A DNA stretch of 64,000 nt, taken from the NCBI RefSeq assembly GCF_002192415.1, contig NZ_CP021780.1, forward strand, positions 7,936,001-8,000,000. Reading direction: 5' to 3'. Positions 1-8,171 of the stretch are shown piece after piece; position 1 is the stretch's first letter; every line of letters starts with the position of its first letter. The notes below the pieces were generated by a model, which did no database searches, had not been told where the DNA came from, and was given only the letters and a program-made list of their open reading frames with translations. Position numbers and translations under genes: made by a program. This DNA comes from Paenibacillus donghaensis. GTDB taxonomy: Bacteria > Bacillota > Bacilli > Paenibacillales > Paenibacillaceae.

Positions 1-293
1 GGAATGAGGTTATGAAACTGGTAAATCAGCCCAACCTGCCGCCTGCGGAAAATAGCAAGTTTTTCGTTGCCTTGGGCATATACATCCTGCCCGTCCAAAT
101 ACACCTTTCCGCTTGTCGGCACGTCCACGCCACCGATGATGTGAAGCAAGGTGGATTTGCCGGACCCGGAGGAGCCGATGAGTGCGGTAAACTCCCCCTT
201 TTCGATGGTGAGCGAAACATGGTCAAGCGCGATAACCTGGTTTTCACCCTTGCCGTAGACCTTGCTTAGATTTTCAATTTTTAAAAACTCCAT
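1..293 (-). CDS. ABC transporter ATP-binding protein, MacB/BceA type (3' end outside window)
   Basis: This is the N-terminal 97 or so residues of an ATPase that would power an FtsX/MacB-type exporter at the inner face of the membrane. The start is the ATG at 291-293. The translated start reads MEFLKIENLSKVYGKGEN, followed by a Walker A motif GSSGSGKST near residue 40 and a Q-loop region ending IYQFHN. The gene is cut by the window edge, so signature motif and Walker B are not visible. It lies downstream of a histidine kinase and response regulator on the same strand, the usual order of Firmicutes antimicrobial-peptide sensing and efflux modules. The paired permease should lie just outside the window. 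Family assignment is firm; the substrate is unknown. Confidence 0.88.
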   Translation of the reverse strand, partial: MEFLKIENLSKVYGKGENQVIALDHVSLTIEKGEFTALIGSSGSGKSTLLHIIGGVDVPTSGKVYLDGQDVYAQGNEKLAIFRRRQVGLIYQFHNLI

Positions 294-375
294 TATGTGA
301 GTCTCCTTCGTTATGGTTTACCCATATCATAAAGTTTTCAACTTACATCTCGGTGACTTTCAGGTGAGAGATTCG

Positions 376-1365
376 TCACTTTGGGAAACGAATGGCAAAT
401 ATCGCGCCGCCCTGCGGGTGGTTTTTTGCGGTAATCGTCCCTCCCTGCCGGGTTATAATCATCTTGCAGAGAGAAAGTCCAATTCCGTATCCTGTAGCAT
501 TCGGGGATTTCCCACGATAAAACCTGTCAAACAGGCAGGGTAAATCTTCTTTTTCAAAGCCGGCACCATTGTCGTGGATAGCAATCTCGGTAAACAATGG
601 GTTGTCCGCGCAGACAATCTCAATCTTCCCGTTCTCGCCTGCGCTTTCCATGCAATTTTTGAGGATATTTTGAATGGCTTCCGATAGCCAACCCGAATCG
701 CCCTGAACAATTACCCCTTTCGGTGCATCTATTTGCAAATCAATATCGTGCAGCTCCATCGGGATTAGGAACGGCCGAAGCGCGGTGTTTATCAAGTGGT
801 TTACATCGATCTGCTCGCTTTGGAACACCACAATGCCCGCGTCCAAGCGGGATAATCTCAATAGGGAAGTAAGCAACCAATCCATCCGCACAAGCAATTC
901 CTCTGTTTCCCTCATAAATGCTTTTCGCTCGTTGTCATCAGGGTTATTCGCCAGCAATGACAGAATGAGGTTCGCGGAGGTGAGCGGAGTTCGGAGTTGG
1001 TGGGCGATGTCGGCCAGCGAATCGGCAAGATGTTCTTTTTCTTTTTTCAGCTCGTCGTTTTGCTCCCGAATACGCAACGTCATTTTTGTTATCTCGCTAT
1101 GCAGAATGGAAAGTTCGCCCTCGTCCGATTCACCAATAAACAGATGGTCAGCATTATGAAGCACAAGATCGATTTGATTTGAAATCCGCGCAATGCTTTG
1201 GTATCGGGCTTTGGTAAACACGAAAAACACTGTGCCAAAGGCAGCGGCAGAAGCGATGGAAAGGATTCCCGCTGCTGTATGTATTGCAAATCCAAGCGTT
1301 ACAGCGGCGGACGCCATTAAGGAGAACAAAATGGCAAACTGCCGAAACTCTCTATTCCGAAGCAT
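376..1365 (-). CDS. Sensor histidine kinase, intramembrane-sensing type
   Basis: A 329-residue membrane histidine kinase. Two hydrophobic segments lie within the first 52 residues with almost no loop between them, as in BceS-like kinases that sense through their membrane domain or a partner transporter. A linker helix leads to the HisKA motif IAHQLRTPLTS with the phosphorylated His near residue 122. The N box (ILKNCMESA), a G1 box (HDNGAGF) and a G2 box (GYGIGLSL) make up the ATP-binding domain. Its start overlaps the end of the upstream response regulator by 14 bases, so the two are translationally coupled. The downstream ABC ATPase is the likely regulated target or sensing partner. The signal is not deducible from the sequence. 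Confidence 0.92.
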   Translation of the reverse strand: MLRNREFRQFAILFSLMASAAVTLGFAIHTAAGILSIASAAAFGTVFFVFTKARYQSIARISNQIDLVLHNADHLFIGESDEGELSILHSEITKMTLRIREQNDELKKEKEHLADSLADIAHQLRTPLTSANLILSLLANNPDDNERKAFMRETEELLVRMDWLLTSLLRLSRLDAGIVVFQSEQIDVNHLINTALRPFLIPMELHDIDLQIDAPKGVIVQGDSGWLSEAIQNILKNCMESAGENGKIEIVCADNPLFTEIAIHDNGAGFEKEDLPCLFDRFYRGKSPNATGYGIGLSLCKMIITRQGGTITAKNHPQGGAIFAIRFPK

Positions 1366-2038
1366 ACTCGCCCCCCAATCTATACCCCGTCCCGCGAACG
1401 GTCAGAATGATTTGCGGGCTTGCCGGGTCGCTCTCTATCTTCTCCCGCAAGCGTTTGATGTACACGGTCAGTGTATTGTCATTGACAAACTCGCCCGCCG
1501 CGTCCCACAATTCGTCAAGTAGCTTACCTCTCGTGATAATATTTTTGGGGTTGCTAATAAACACCAGCAACAAGCGGTATTCTAATGCTGAAAGAAAAAC
1601 CTCGTTGCCGTTTTTTTTCACAACGCCGCTTGCCGTATCGACATGAAGCCCGCGAATTTCAAAATCGGATGCGGAACGTCCGCTTTTTCGCAGGGCGGTT
1701 CCAATTCGCGCAATCAATTCACGCGGACGAAAAGGCTTGGTGATATAGTCGTCCGCGCCTATGTTCAGCCCGGTAACAACACTCGCCTCATCGCCGGAAG
1801 CCGTCAGAAAGATAACGGGAACATCCTGCGCTTCTTTGATTTCCGTGCAAACCGTAAAGCCATTTCCGTCAGGCAAAGAAATATCAATCAGCGCCAAGTC
1901 AAATGTATTCCCGGCAAGCGCGGCAAGGGCTTCACTCCGCGTAGGGGCGTGAGTGACTGTAAATCCCTCCGAGCGGAGCAGCAGCACAAGGTTTCTGGCG
2001 ATTGCCTTATCGTCCTCAACCAAAAATATCCGTTTCAT
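1352..2038 (-). CDS. OmpR-family response regulator
   Basis: A 228-residue two-domain transcription factor. The receiver domain (1-115) has the acidic pair EDD at 8-10, the phospho-acceptor Asp near 52 (LALIDISLPDG), a Thr in FLTAS and the Lys of ITKPF. The C-terminal half is a winged-helix DNA-binding domain ending TVRGTGYRLG, typical of the OmpR/PhoB group. It is coupled to the histidine kinase by a 14-base overlap, and its ATG overlaps the TGA of the small upstream HTH gene. It most likely activates the ABC transporter genes beyond the window edge when phosphorylated. Confidence 0.93.
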   Translation of the reverse strand: MKRIFLVEDDKAIARNLVLLLRSEGFTVTHAPTRSEALAALAGNTFDLALIDISLPDGNGFTVCTEIKEAQDVPVIFLTASGDEASVVTGLNIGADDYITKPFRPRELIARIGTALRKSGRSASDFEIRGLHVDTASGVVKKNGNEVFLSALEYRLLLVFISNPKNIITRGKLLDELWDAAGEFVNDNTLTVYIKRLREKIESDPASPQIILTVRGTGYRLGGEYASE

Positions 2039-2229
2039 TTATTTTCACCATCCTTTACTTTACTGCTCCTGTATCGTCCGTCAGCCGGTTTTTCAGCGTC
2101 AACCGGAACAAGCCATGTATTTCCCATTTTTTTAGCTCCCTTAATCCGTCCGGCAGAGCAATGGTACACTACCATTCTGTCTGTGATTCCCCAATTTTTC
2201 GCTGCTTCTTTTGTCGTTATATAATCCAC
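2035..2229 (-). CDS. Small helix-turn-helix DNA-binding protein
   Basis: A protein of about 64 residues starting DYITTKEAAKNWGITDRM, an excisionase/MerR-like helix-turn-helix followed by the KMGNTWLVPVDAEKP wing. I chose the GTG at 2227-2229 because it follows a GGAGG site by 8 bases and because relatives usually begin at this point. An ATG at 2242-2244 is in frame, but it overlaps that ribosome site. The TGA stop overlaps the ATG of the response regulator, so this is the first cistron of the sensing operon. It may repress or tune that operon, which is inference only. Confidence 0.75.
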   Translation of the reverse strand: MDYITTKEAAKNWGITDRMVVYHCSAGRIKGAKKMGNTWLVPVDAEKPADGRYRSSKVKDGENK

Positions 2230-2284
2230 GCATAACACCTCCATAACTTTATTATATTTCTTTTGACGGAAATATACAGGCTGA

Positions 2285-2332
2285 GGTATAAACAAAAAAA
2301 TACGGGAGCGTGGAAAGGAGTTCACGCTCCCG
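2285..2332 (-). terminator. Intrinsic terminator or attenuator ahead of the HTH-RR-HK operon
   Basis: A perfect 10-bp stem (CGGGAGCGTG at 2303-2312 with its complement at 2323-2332) is followed, on the minus strand only, by a T-rich run. It sits about 55 bases upstream of the HTH start, in the same direction as the operon. It therefore either ends transcription from the GNAT remnant or attenuates the operon. Confidence 0.75.
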
Positions 2333-2459
2333 CACAGGCTAAAGATGTTAGGCGGCGTTAAAGGTCAGTATTCCTTTTTGTTTCGTCGAAAAATATCCGG
2401 TTATGCTGTGATTCTTTTCTAGTGGACTTTCTTTCTGTTTAACTGAATTATCTGGAATG

Positions 2460-2648
2460 CTATTTTTGCTTTTCAATACCATATATGGCCTGTTCAGCAC
2501 CGTATCTTATGACTGTTTGCTCTAATTTCATTCCTACTTTTTCTAATAGTCTGCAAGAAGAATGATTAGCCATTTGTGTCTCAGCTATTACTTTGGTTAG
2601 GTTTAAATCATTAAATACATAAATGAGAATACTAGGTTTTGGTGTTGC
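2460..2648 (-). pseudogene. GNAT acetyltransferase, C-terminal fragment
   Basis: About 62 codons on the minus strand read as a GNAT C-terminus: FNDLNLTKVIAETQ, then NHSSCRLLEKVGMK and a tail ending YGIEKQK before the stop at 2460-2462. NxxSxxLLEKxGM is the acetyl-CoA-binding end of this family. The frame is closed upstream by a TGA at 2649-2651 and no N-terminal domain precedes it. It is a decayed remnant. The rest of 2333-2793 holds nothing else I can support. Confidence 0.7.
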
Positions 2649-2793
2649 TCATGCGAATATAGGGATGCTAAGCTGAAAACAAACACCTTGATTTCCATTG
2701 TATTATACCGTTTTCAGGGGGATTAAAAGTATTGGAGTTTCAGGACTCCGCCCTAAATTCCCGGTCAAATTATAACGAGGAGGTTAGCATGGA

Positions 2794-3606
2794 ATGGAAG
2801 AAAACAATACTTATAAGACAGGGCAGGTATTAGAAATTCTTGGAGTATCAAGGGATGCGCTGAGATATTATGAGGAGAAAGGGATTATAAAACCTGACCA
2901 GAAAGAAGAAAATAATTATAGAGAATATAATTTTTATGATATTTATACATTGATGGTTACAGATTTTTATAAAAAAAGAAATCTATCTATTAAGGAAGTT
3001 AAAAAACTACAAGCAGGAAGCGAAATAGATAAATTGGAATCCCTATTGGGAGAAAAAGCCAGAGATTTAGAAGCAAGTATAAGAAATAAAGAATACATGC
3101 TGCGAAAAATTAATGAAACAAAAGAATTTTGTAAGGATATAAAAAAACATTTAAATAATTATTCTCTTAGAAAATTACCAACGTATGAAATAAAAGGAGA
3201 GATTTCAGACTTTGATTCTTTTCTGGAATATCCAGTTATACTCAAAAATATGGATTTAATTAAGGAAGATATTTTGTCTAAAATTATGAGAATGTTTACT
3301 TTTGATGAAACAGGATTCATGGATACCAAGATGTATATTGTTGAAAAAATTGAAAGTAACGAAAAGGAAAAAAATAAGGTTTATTTGGATTACTCCACTT
3401 GTATTTATATTATTGTCGAGGATGGAAGATACCAAAATGGAGCCGAGGATATTAAATATAAAGCTTTCAGTTCCGGGCTGAAATGGGCTGAGGAACAAGG
3501 ACTTGAGCTGGAAGGGGTTGTTTTTGCCAATACTCGTCTTATTACCTACCTTGATAACAAGGAACGAGTATTTCTGGAAATATTTATTCCGGTTAAAAAG
3601 AAATAG
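2794..3606 (+). CDS. MerR-family transcriptional regulator with C-terminal ligand-binding domain
   Basis: A 270-residue regulator. Residues 6-75 are a MerR winged helix: YKTGQVLEILGVSRDALRYYE, then GIIKP and YREYNFYDIYTL. A coiled-coil dimerisation helix follows at about 80-120. Residues 130-270 look like a BmrR/GyrI-type effector domain. The ATG at 2794 is preceded by GAGGAGG about ten bases upstream. A second ATG five bases earlier opens only a short out-of-frame peptide. The gene is AT-rich compared with the region before it, which suggests separate acquisition. It probably responds to a drug-like molecule, possibly controlling the CPBP gene downstream, although a terminator separates them. 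Confidence 0.85.
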   Translation: MEENNTYKTGQVLEILGVSRDALRYYEEKGIIKPDQKEENNYREYNFYDIYTLMVTDFYKKRNLSIKEVKKLQAGSEIDKLESLLGEKARDLEASIRNKEYMLRKINETKEFCKDIKKHLNNYSLRKLPTYEIKGEISDFDSFLEYPVILKNMDLIKEDILSKIMRMFTFDETGFMDTKMYIVEKIESNEKEKNKVYLDYSTCIYIIVEDGRYQNGAEDIKYKAFSSGLKWAEEQGLELEGVVFANTRLITYLDNKERVFLEIFIPVKKK

Positions 3607-3656
3607 AATATTTTAATATGAGTATTGACCTGGGTGTAACACCATAGTTTATATTT

Positions 3657-3697
3657 AACCAACAGAGCAAAATATACAAACGTTCTGTTGGTTTTTA
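3657..3697 (+). terminator. Intrinsic terminator after the MerR gene
   Basis: A 10-bp stem (AACCAACAGA at 3657-3666, complement at 3684-3693) with a 17-base loop runs into a T-rich tail. Confidence 0.75.
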
Positions 3698-3727
3698 TTT
3701 GAAAATAAATTTCAGGGGATTTTTCTA

Positions 3728-4549
3728 TTGAAAAAACTATTAAAACGATATGTTTTCTGGACATATGGAGTATTTTATTGTTTTATTCTTGCAATTGGGA
3801 TAGCTATGCTTGTTCTAAAAGCCAATACATTGGCTGAAATACTACAAGTAATATCGGCATGGACTGCTACCTTTGTTTTTATAGCTATGTTCCACAAAAT
3901 CTATCCAAAGGATAATCTGATACAATATATAACAAGACAATTTAGTGAAAGGATAAAAATATCAACTGTATTATGTATAATTCTACTGCAATTTTTTGTT
4001 TTTCTAGGTTATATTTTATTTACAAGTTCTATAAGGAATGTATCGATAAAATCATTGCTCGTGACTTCATGGATAACATGGCTGGTGACATTCGGAGATA
4101 ATTTAATTCGGGGACCGCTAGGAGAAGAACTGGGGTGGAGAGGATTTGTATTAAATGAATTACAAAAAAAATTCAATCCATTAAAATCAGCAATTATAGT
4201 TGGAGCGGCTTGGGGATTTTGGCATACACCATTATGGTTTTTATCAGGGTATTCAGGAATACAATTGATTGAATATATTACTTGCTTTTTGATTTACATT
4301 ATTGCGGCATCAGTAATTATGACAGTATTTTATAACTGGAACCATAATCTTTTAATACCAATTATGATTCATCAATTTTTTAATTATTTTGTTGCTATTC
4401 AAGCTGGTGATGTATTGCAAAACATCATGGTTACTGCTTTATTATACTTTATAGTGGCAGTGGTTTTGGTTTTGTTAAATTATAAAAAGTGCTTATATGG
4501 GAAATGTGTAGAACGGGCAGAAGAGGTATTTACTAAAGGTAATTTATGA
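3728..4549 (+). CDS. CPBP-family intramembrane glutamic endopeptidase
   Basis: A 273-residue polytopic membrane protein of the CPBP (CAAX-processing/bacteriocin-protection, Abi) family. Motif 1 EELGWRGF starts near residue 133, motif 2 WGFWHTPLW follows, and motif 3 is in NHNLLIPIMIHQFFNYF. These supply the catalytic Glu pair, Arg and His residues. Roughly eight hydrophobic segments are visible. Translation starts at TTG 3728 after an AGGGGA site. The family includes prenyl-protein proteases and bacteriocin self-immunity proteins. No bacteriocin gene is recognisable nearby, so the role stays open. The gene has the same AT-rich composition as the MerR gene before it. Confidence 0.88.
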   Translation: MKKLLKRYVFWTYGVFYCFILAIGIAMLVLKANTLAEILQVISAWTATFVFIAMFHKIYPKDNLIQYITRQFSERIKISTVLCIILLQFFVFLGYILFTSSIRNVSIKSLLVTSWITWLVTFGDNLIRGPLGEELGWRGFVLNELQKKFNPLKSAIIVGAAWGFWHTPLWFLSGYSGIQLIEYITCFLIYIIAASVIMTVFYNWNHNLLIPIMIHQFFNYFVAIQAGDVLQNIMVTALLYFIVAVVLVLLNYKKCLYGKCVERAEEVFTKGNL

Positions 4550-4617
4550 AATGATAATACTGTTACTACGCTGAAATGTACCCTGCCGCCAAGGCTCCAC
4601 CAGGTTCAAGCGACATC

Positions 4618-4677
4618 ATTTTTGACCGTTCAAGGCATGTGGAGTGCGTAGTAGGACTATGTCGAGTCGATTTGTGA
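4618..4677 (+). pseudogene. 3'-end remnant resembling a TrmA/RlmD-type uracil methyltransferase (copy A)
   Basis: The frame reads FDRSRHVECVVGLCRVDL then TGA at 4675-4677. HVExVVxLxR is the conserved C-terminal tail of 23S rRNA uracil-5 methyltransferases. Nothing upstream continues the enzyme. Two similar tails lie at 6478 and 22081. The short match makes this a moderate call. The rest of 4550-4912 shows no convincing gene. Confidence 0.4.
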
Positions 4678-4912
4678 GCCGTGCGAAATTCAGGTATCCA
4701 CTCCTGTTTTTCCTCGGCTTTTTCTTGTCATATGAAAGTTATGACGAGTTGTCACTCGGCTGTATGACAATGCTTCTGTTAGGTTGGGGGTGTCCCGGAT
4801 CAACTGTAATACATGAAATGTCAGTTACAAGTAACGACTGCTCCGACTCTGGGTATTTCAAGGATTCAAGTAACATTTTGATTACTATTATATAGTAATT
4901 TGGAGGGTGAAA

Positions 4913-5200
4913 ATGAGGGCGAAAATGGTAATGTTTCTGATGATGTCTATATTGTCTGCCTGTTTGGTTGGATGTAGTAATGTATCTGTATTAAAAAATC
5001 AAGACGACGGAACTACAAAGAATACCCCTACGATTGAACCATCAATTGAGGCTGTAAAAGAACCGGATAGAAAGGTGGACAGTAGTGCTCCACCTACAGA
5101 GGATGCAGCAAGGATGGTGACTATGTCTATTATCATGAACTGGAGTCTCTGTTCCAAGGGGACAAAGAAGAGTTCTACCGCAGCATCCTTCCGGAACTGA
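4913..5200 (+). pseudogene. Lipoprotein N-terminus joined out of frame to a foreign fragment
   Basis: A good ribosome site (GGAGG, six bases) precedes the ATG at 4913. The product starts MRAKMVMFLMMSILSAC, a lipoprotein signal peptide with lipobox LSAC, then a Ser/Thr/Pro-rich linker to about residue 65. After that the reading frame has no recognisable domain and stops at 5200, while the adjacent frame encodes a SWIM-protein tail. The first 20 codons and ribosome site closely match the lipoprotein gene at 62488, so the two share a recent origin. What remains is probably a non-functional chimera. Confidence 0.65.
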
Positions 5201-5550
5201 AAAAAGCTAACCATTGGAGAACCCGGGAAGTCTATCTTAAGCTTATCTTAGAAAAAAATGATTCGGAAGAAATGATGGCATATGTAAGGACCAATCCTTC
5301 CACGATAGAAGAATATGCAGATCGACTGTCTACGGACTACCGCGAGGAAATGGCGCAGATTTATAGCAATTATATTTATAACGCGACCAGCACATCTTCC
5401 AACAGAAAAGAGTATCAGCGTGTATGCGCCATGCTTAAACGATATAAAAAGGTAGTAGGGAAACCAAGCCAAGCAGAAATCATCATTCAATTAAAAGCTC
5501 AATATCATAAACGACCGTCTTTTATGGATGAGCTGGCAAAGCTTACGTAA
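5080..5550 (+). pseudogene. C-terminal fragment resembling SWIM zinc-finger proteins
   Basis: The frame is open from 5080 to 5550 and gives about 150 codons containing FYRSILPELKKANHWRTREV, then EMMAYVRTNPSTIEEYADRL and a last part NRKEYQRVCAMLKRYKKVVG ending FMDELAKLT. The helical pattern and the closing MDEL resemble the C-terminal repeat region of SWIM zinc-finger proteins. The SWIM finger itself (CxC...CxH) is absent. No start codon with a ribosome site is visible before the ATG at 5272. It is most likely the tail of a lost gene fused behind the lipoprotein start. Confidence 0.55.
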
Positions 5551-5577
5551 AAGAGGCCAACTGCGGCCTCTTTTGTT
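5549..5577 (+). terminator. Intrinsic terminator
   Basis: A perfect 10-bp stem AAAAGAGGCC / GGCCTCTTTT with a 6-base loop (AACTGC) overlaps the stop codon region of the SWIM fragment. The A-rich left arm makes it usable from both directions. Confidence 0.85.
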
Positions 5578-5723
5578 CTTGGCGGGATCAATGTCTAGCT
5601 CAGACAGAATCTTGCACAACTGCATATTTTACAATAGAGAATGCTATAATGATAACAACAGGTAAGGCTATTTTGACTGTTAAGATACATGGAATCATTC
5701 TGAATTTACTGGGAGAAATGTGG

Positions 5724-6476
5724 ATGAAACATAAAACATTAGTAGAGCTCTTACAGGAAGAAATGAAGATGGGGCTTAAAGGAGGGCTGTACCATCAGAC
5801 CCAAATTAAGCTTGCCTATAACTCCAATCGGATCGAAGGCAGTCGGTTATCTGAGGATCAGACACGATATATTTTTGAAACCAACACAATAAACGTAGAA
5901 CCTGAAGAAACAGCAAGTGTTGACGATATTATAGAGACGGTAAACCACTTCGCCTGCTTTGACTACATGTTGAACCTTGCACATGAAGACTTGTCCGAAG
6001 AAATGATCAAGGAATTCCATAGAATCTTAAAAAGAAATACTTCAGATGAAAGAAAAGACTGGTTCCGCGTGGGGGATTACAAAGCTAGACCCAATGTGGT
6101 AGGAGATATGAAAACGACTGCTCCGGGAAAAGTGGCAAGCGCGATGGGGAAGTTGCTCACCATGTATCACCAAAAACCCAGAATTTCGTTTGAGGACATC
6201 GTAGACTTCCACCATGAATTTGAAAGCATCCATCCTTTTCAGGACGGAAACGGTCGTGTCGGCAGGATCATCCTGTTCAAGGAATGTTTGAAAAATGATA
6301 TACTCCCCTTTATCATCGACCATGAGCATAAGCTGTTTTATTACCGTGGCCTGAAGGAGTACTCTTCGGAAAAAGGATATTTGCTGGACACCTGCCTGTC
6401 GGCACAGGACAGATATGAAGCGGAGGTTGCTTATTTCTTTCCGGAATTGAAGCATGGACCAGAGACTCATCCGTGA
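5724..6476 (+). CDS. Fic-domain AMPylase, class II (N-terminal inhibitory helix)
   Basis: A 250-residue Fic protein expected to transfer AMP, or another nucleotide, to a target protein. The start chosen is the ATG at 5724, eight bases after GGGAG; an ATG at 5649 is in frame but lacks a ribosome site. The core motif HPFQDGNGRVGR lies near residues 170-181, with the catalytic His first. The N-terminal NSNRIEG matches the (S/T)xxxE(G/N) inhibition motif, so the enzyme is probably autoinhibited as in other class II/III Fic proteins. No separate antitoxin gene is adjacent. It stands alone with its own terminator. Target unknown. Confidence 0.9.
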   Translation: MKHKTLVELLQEEMKMGLKGGLYHQTQIKLAYNSNRIEGSRLSEDQTRYIFETNTINVEPEETASVDDIIETVNHFACFDYMLNLAHEDLSEEMIKEFHRILKRNTSDERKDWFRVGDYKARPNVVGDMKTTAPGKVASAMGKLLTMYHQKPRISFEDIVDFHHEFESIHPFQDGNGRVGRIILFKECLKNDILPFIIDHEHKLFYYRGLKEYSSEKGYLLDTCLSAQDRYEAEVAYFFPELKHGPETHP

Positions 6477-6477
6477 T

Positions 6478-6525
6478 AGCCACTCAGGGCATGTGGAGTG
6501 CTGTGTGTTGCTGTTGAGGAATTAA
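6478..6525 (+). pseudogene. 3'-end remnant resembling a TrmA/RlmD-type methyltransferase (copy B)
   Basis: Directly after the fic stop codon the frame reads SHSGHVECCVLLLRN then TAA. It shares a 14-base identity (GGCATGTGGAGTGC) with copy A at 4634-4647. It is too short to be a gene and lies between the Fic gene and its terminator. Confidence 0.4.
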
Positions 6526-6550
6526 TGTAGAGCCGCATTTGCCTAATCTA

Positions 6551-6586
6551 AAAAACTCAAGCTCATCCCAGCTTGAGTTTTTTATT
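6551..6586 (+). terminator. Intrinsic terminator after fic
   Basis: A 13-bp perfect stem (6551-6563 with 6570-6582, ACTCAAGCT core) around a CATCCC loop, with A-rich left and T-rich right sides. Confidence 0.85.
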
Positions 6587-6713
6587 TTGGGTGGAGCGAT
6601 TTCTCATTGGTTGTTGCATAGTTGAATATTAATCGGAAGGTACGGCGGACATGTATCGACCGATTTGTCGTCTTTTGTTCCAGAAAACCGCACTAGGGCA
6701 TCTTGGAGGAAGG

Positions 6714-6800
6714 TTACCCCTCTTTCTCGTGTCTTTCCAGGTACTGAGCAAGCTTCTTCATGTTTTGTACGGCTGCCACCATGAGCGCTTGCTCTGTTGC
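6714..6800 (-). pseudogene. IS1182-family transposase, C-terminal remnant
   Basis: Twenty-eight codons on the minus strand include MVAAVQNMKKLAQYLERHEK before a TAA at 6714-6716, the usual end of IS1182-family transposases. Just upstream the matching residues continue in another frame (KEAANH), so a frameshift and truncation are both present. The rest of 6587-6852 shows nothing else. Confidence 0.6.
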
Positions 6801-6852
6801 ATATGATTAGCCGCCTCTTTCATTGGTGTTGGTCTAAAATATCATCGGTCAT

Positions 6853-7410
6853 TTACTTCGAAAATGTATTGTCCACTCGAACGGACAGTTTAAAATAAGG
6901 AATCCATACTAAACATATTCCAGCGGCTATAGCAATTGACCAATATGATGCTTTTAATTCTTCGCTAACAGCATCAACGGTCGTCAAGAGTAAGTATGTT
7001 CTGATGATTGCAGCTAGCAGATTCACACTATAAAGAATGATCATTAAACGCGGTACGATCGGTTTCTCTCGCAAAAATTCAAATAACACATATCCGGTAT
7101 AGATGATGAGTGCCCCATAAAATACGGCGTCAAATATCAAAATAGTAGTCCACTCAGAATCATAAATTTCTCTAAATGACCTTGTCTCAAATCGTACGAC
7201 CTCAGAGTCTGAAGACAACGCTGGTATCGTCTTGGTAAATAGTTGCATCGCTACAAAAAACATCGAAAAAACCATGCCTATAAAGGCAACAAGCAACCAG
7301 CCAAGTATACCTCTAGGGCCATGGATTTCATCATCCCATTCCATCTTCATTTCTGCTCGTTCGTTCTCTACTTCTTCCTGACCCACTTGTTCCTTCACAA
7401 GCTCTTGCAT
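6853..7410 (-). CDS. DUF2569-like membrane protein
   Basis: A 185-residue protein with a charged cytoplasmic N-terminus (about 30 residues, Glu-rich) and four hydrophobic segments at about 36-58, 88-108, 118-140 and 152-168. GPRGILGWLLVAFIG and the closing IPYFKLSVRVDNTF match the DUF2569 pattern (G-GWL at the start, WxPYFxxSxRVxxTF at the end). A GGGGGAATT stretch precedes the ATG at 7408-7410. Function of the family is unknown. It is transcribed alone and divergently from the region to its right. Confidence 0.75.
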   Translation of the reverse strand: MQELVKEQVGQEEVENERAEMKMEWDDEIHGPRGILGWLLVAFIGMVFSMFFVAMQLFTKTIPALSSDSEVVRFETRSFREIYDSEWTTILIFDAVFYGALIIYTGYVLFEFLREKPIVPRLMIILYSVNLLAAIIRTYLLLTTVDAVSEELKASYWSIAIAAGICLVWIPYFKLSVRVDNTFSK

Positions 7411-7433
7411 TCATAATTCCCCCAATAATAGCT

Positions 7434-7706
7434 TTGATTCAACCACTCTATATGGTATATCGCCATATGATTGTATTTTATTTACTAATTTATTTACTAT
7501 TTTATAAATTCCATGTAATCACTGTGGAAATCTGGGCTAGACCGTCATTTGAGGCGCGATTGCAGCAGCACATTCGTGCCATCAATCAATTATCAGATGT
7601 AAGCACAGCGCGGCTTCAGCAGATTCAGATGCAAGTCAGATTACAAGAGGCAATACCACCTGAATTATATCCCTTGCTTTTGGAGTATGCGTTCATCGGG
7701 AGGTAA
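7434..7706 (+). pseudogene. Unrecognised fragment with a coding-like C-terminal half
   Basis: From about 7530 the frame reads like real protein: SFEARLQQHIRAINQL, VSTARLQQIQMQVRLQEA and a last part PELYPLLLEYAFIGR. The upstream 30 codons are AT-rich and do not look coding, and no ribosome site supports a start. I do not recognise the family. Most likely it is the end of a lost gene. Confidence 0.3.
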
Positions 7707-8171
7707 TAGATATTGGATGTGACTTAAAATCAACAAACATTTTTTGAAGTCTATATTATGATGGTGAGATACAAAGCTCCAATCTCAAATAGAAGGTTCA
7801 ATATTAATTTTTTAGGATAGTCCGAAATAAAAACGATTTTATCAAACGACAATTGACTAAATCTATAAAGATGAGAAATTTTAGGCGATGATCTTTCAGA
7901 ATTTAGAGGTGGTGGTTGAAGGGGTACACATTCGTCCCTCTACGTTTATGTTCGGGCATCAAAGTACAGTGCTACACGATGTCAAGACTGAGAATTTAAT
8001 ATGTTTAAGGTGTGAAAATAATTACAAAGTCAGTAGCCACACGGGGAACAGGTGGAGGGCAAAGCGCAAGCGAAGGCGCGGGAGGGTAGCAAAGCTCCCT
8101 TCAGGAATCGCTTGAGGATAAAAGTAGAGCCTGACGGTTATGCACCGCTGCGGGTGTGAAGTTTAGAAGTT
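7707..8171. other. Intergenic stretch, nothing convincing
   Basis: About 465 bases without a supportable gene. An open frame at 7888-8115 has no ribosome site and no recognisable product. The base composition shifts from AT-rich to GC-rich near 8045, marking a junction between two blocks. Confidence 0.5.

Noticed and set aside
4644..4895. Open frame of 83 codons, Leu/Phe-rich start
   Set aside because: It begins at GTG without a ribosome site and overlaps the methyltransferase tail in another frame. The product has no recognisable pattern.
7888..8115. Open frame of 75 codons
   Set aside because: No ribosome site, and its composition shifts abruptly from AT-rich to GC-rich partway through, which suggests a junction in non-coding DNA rather than a gene.
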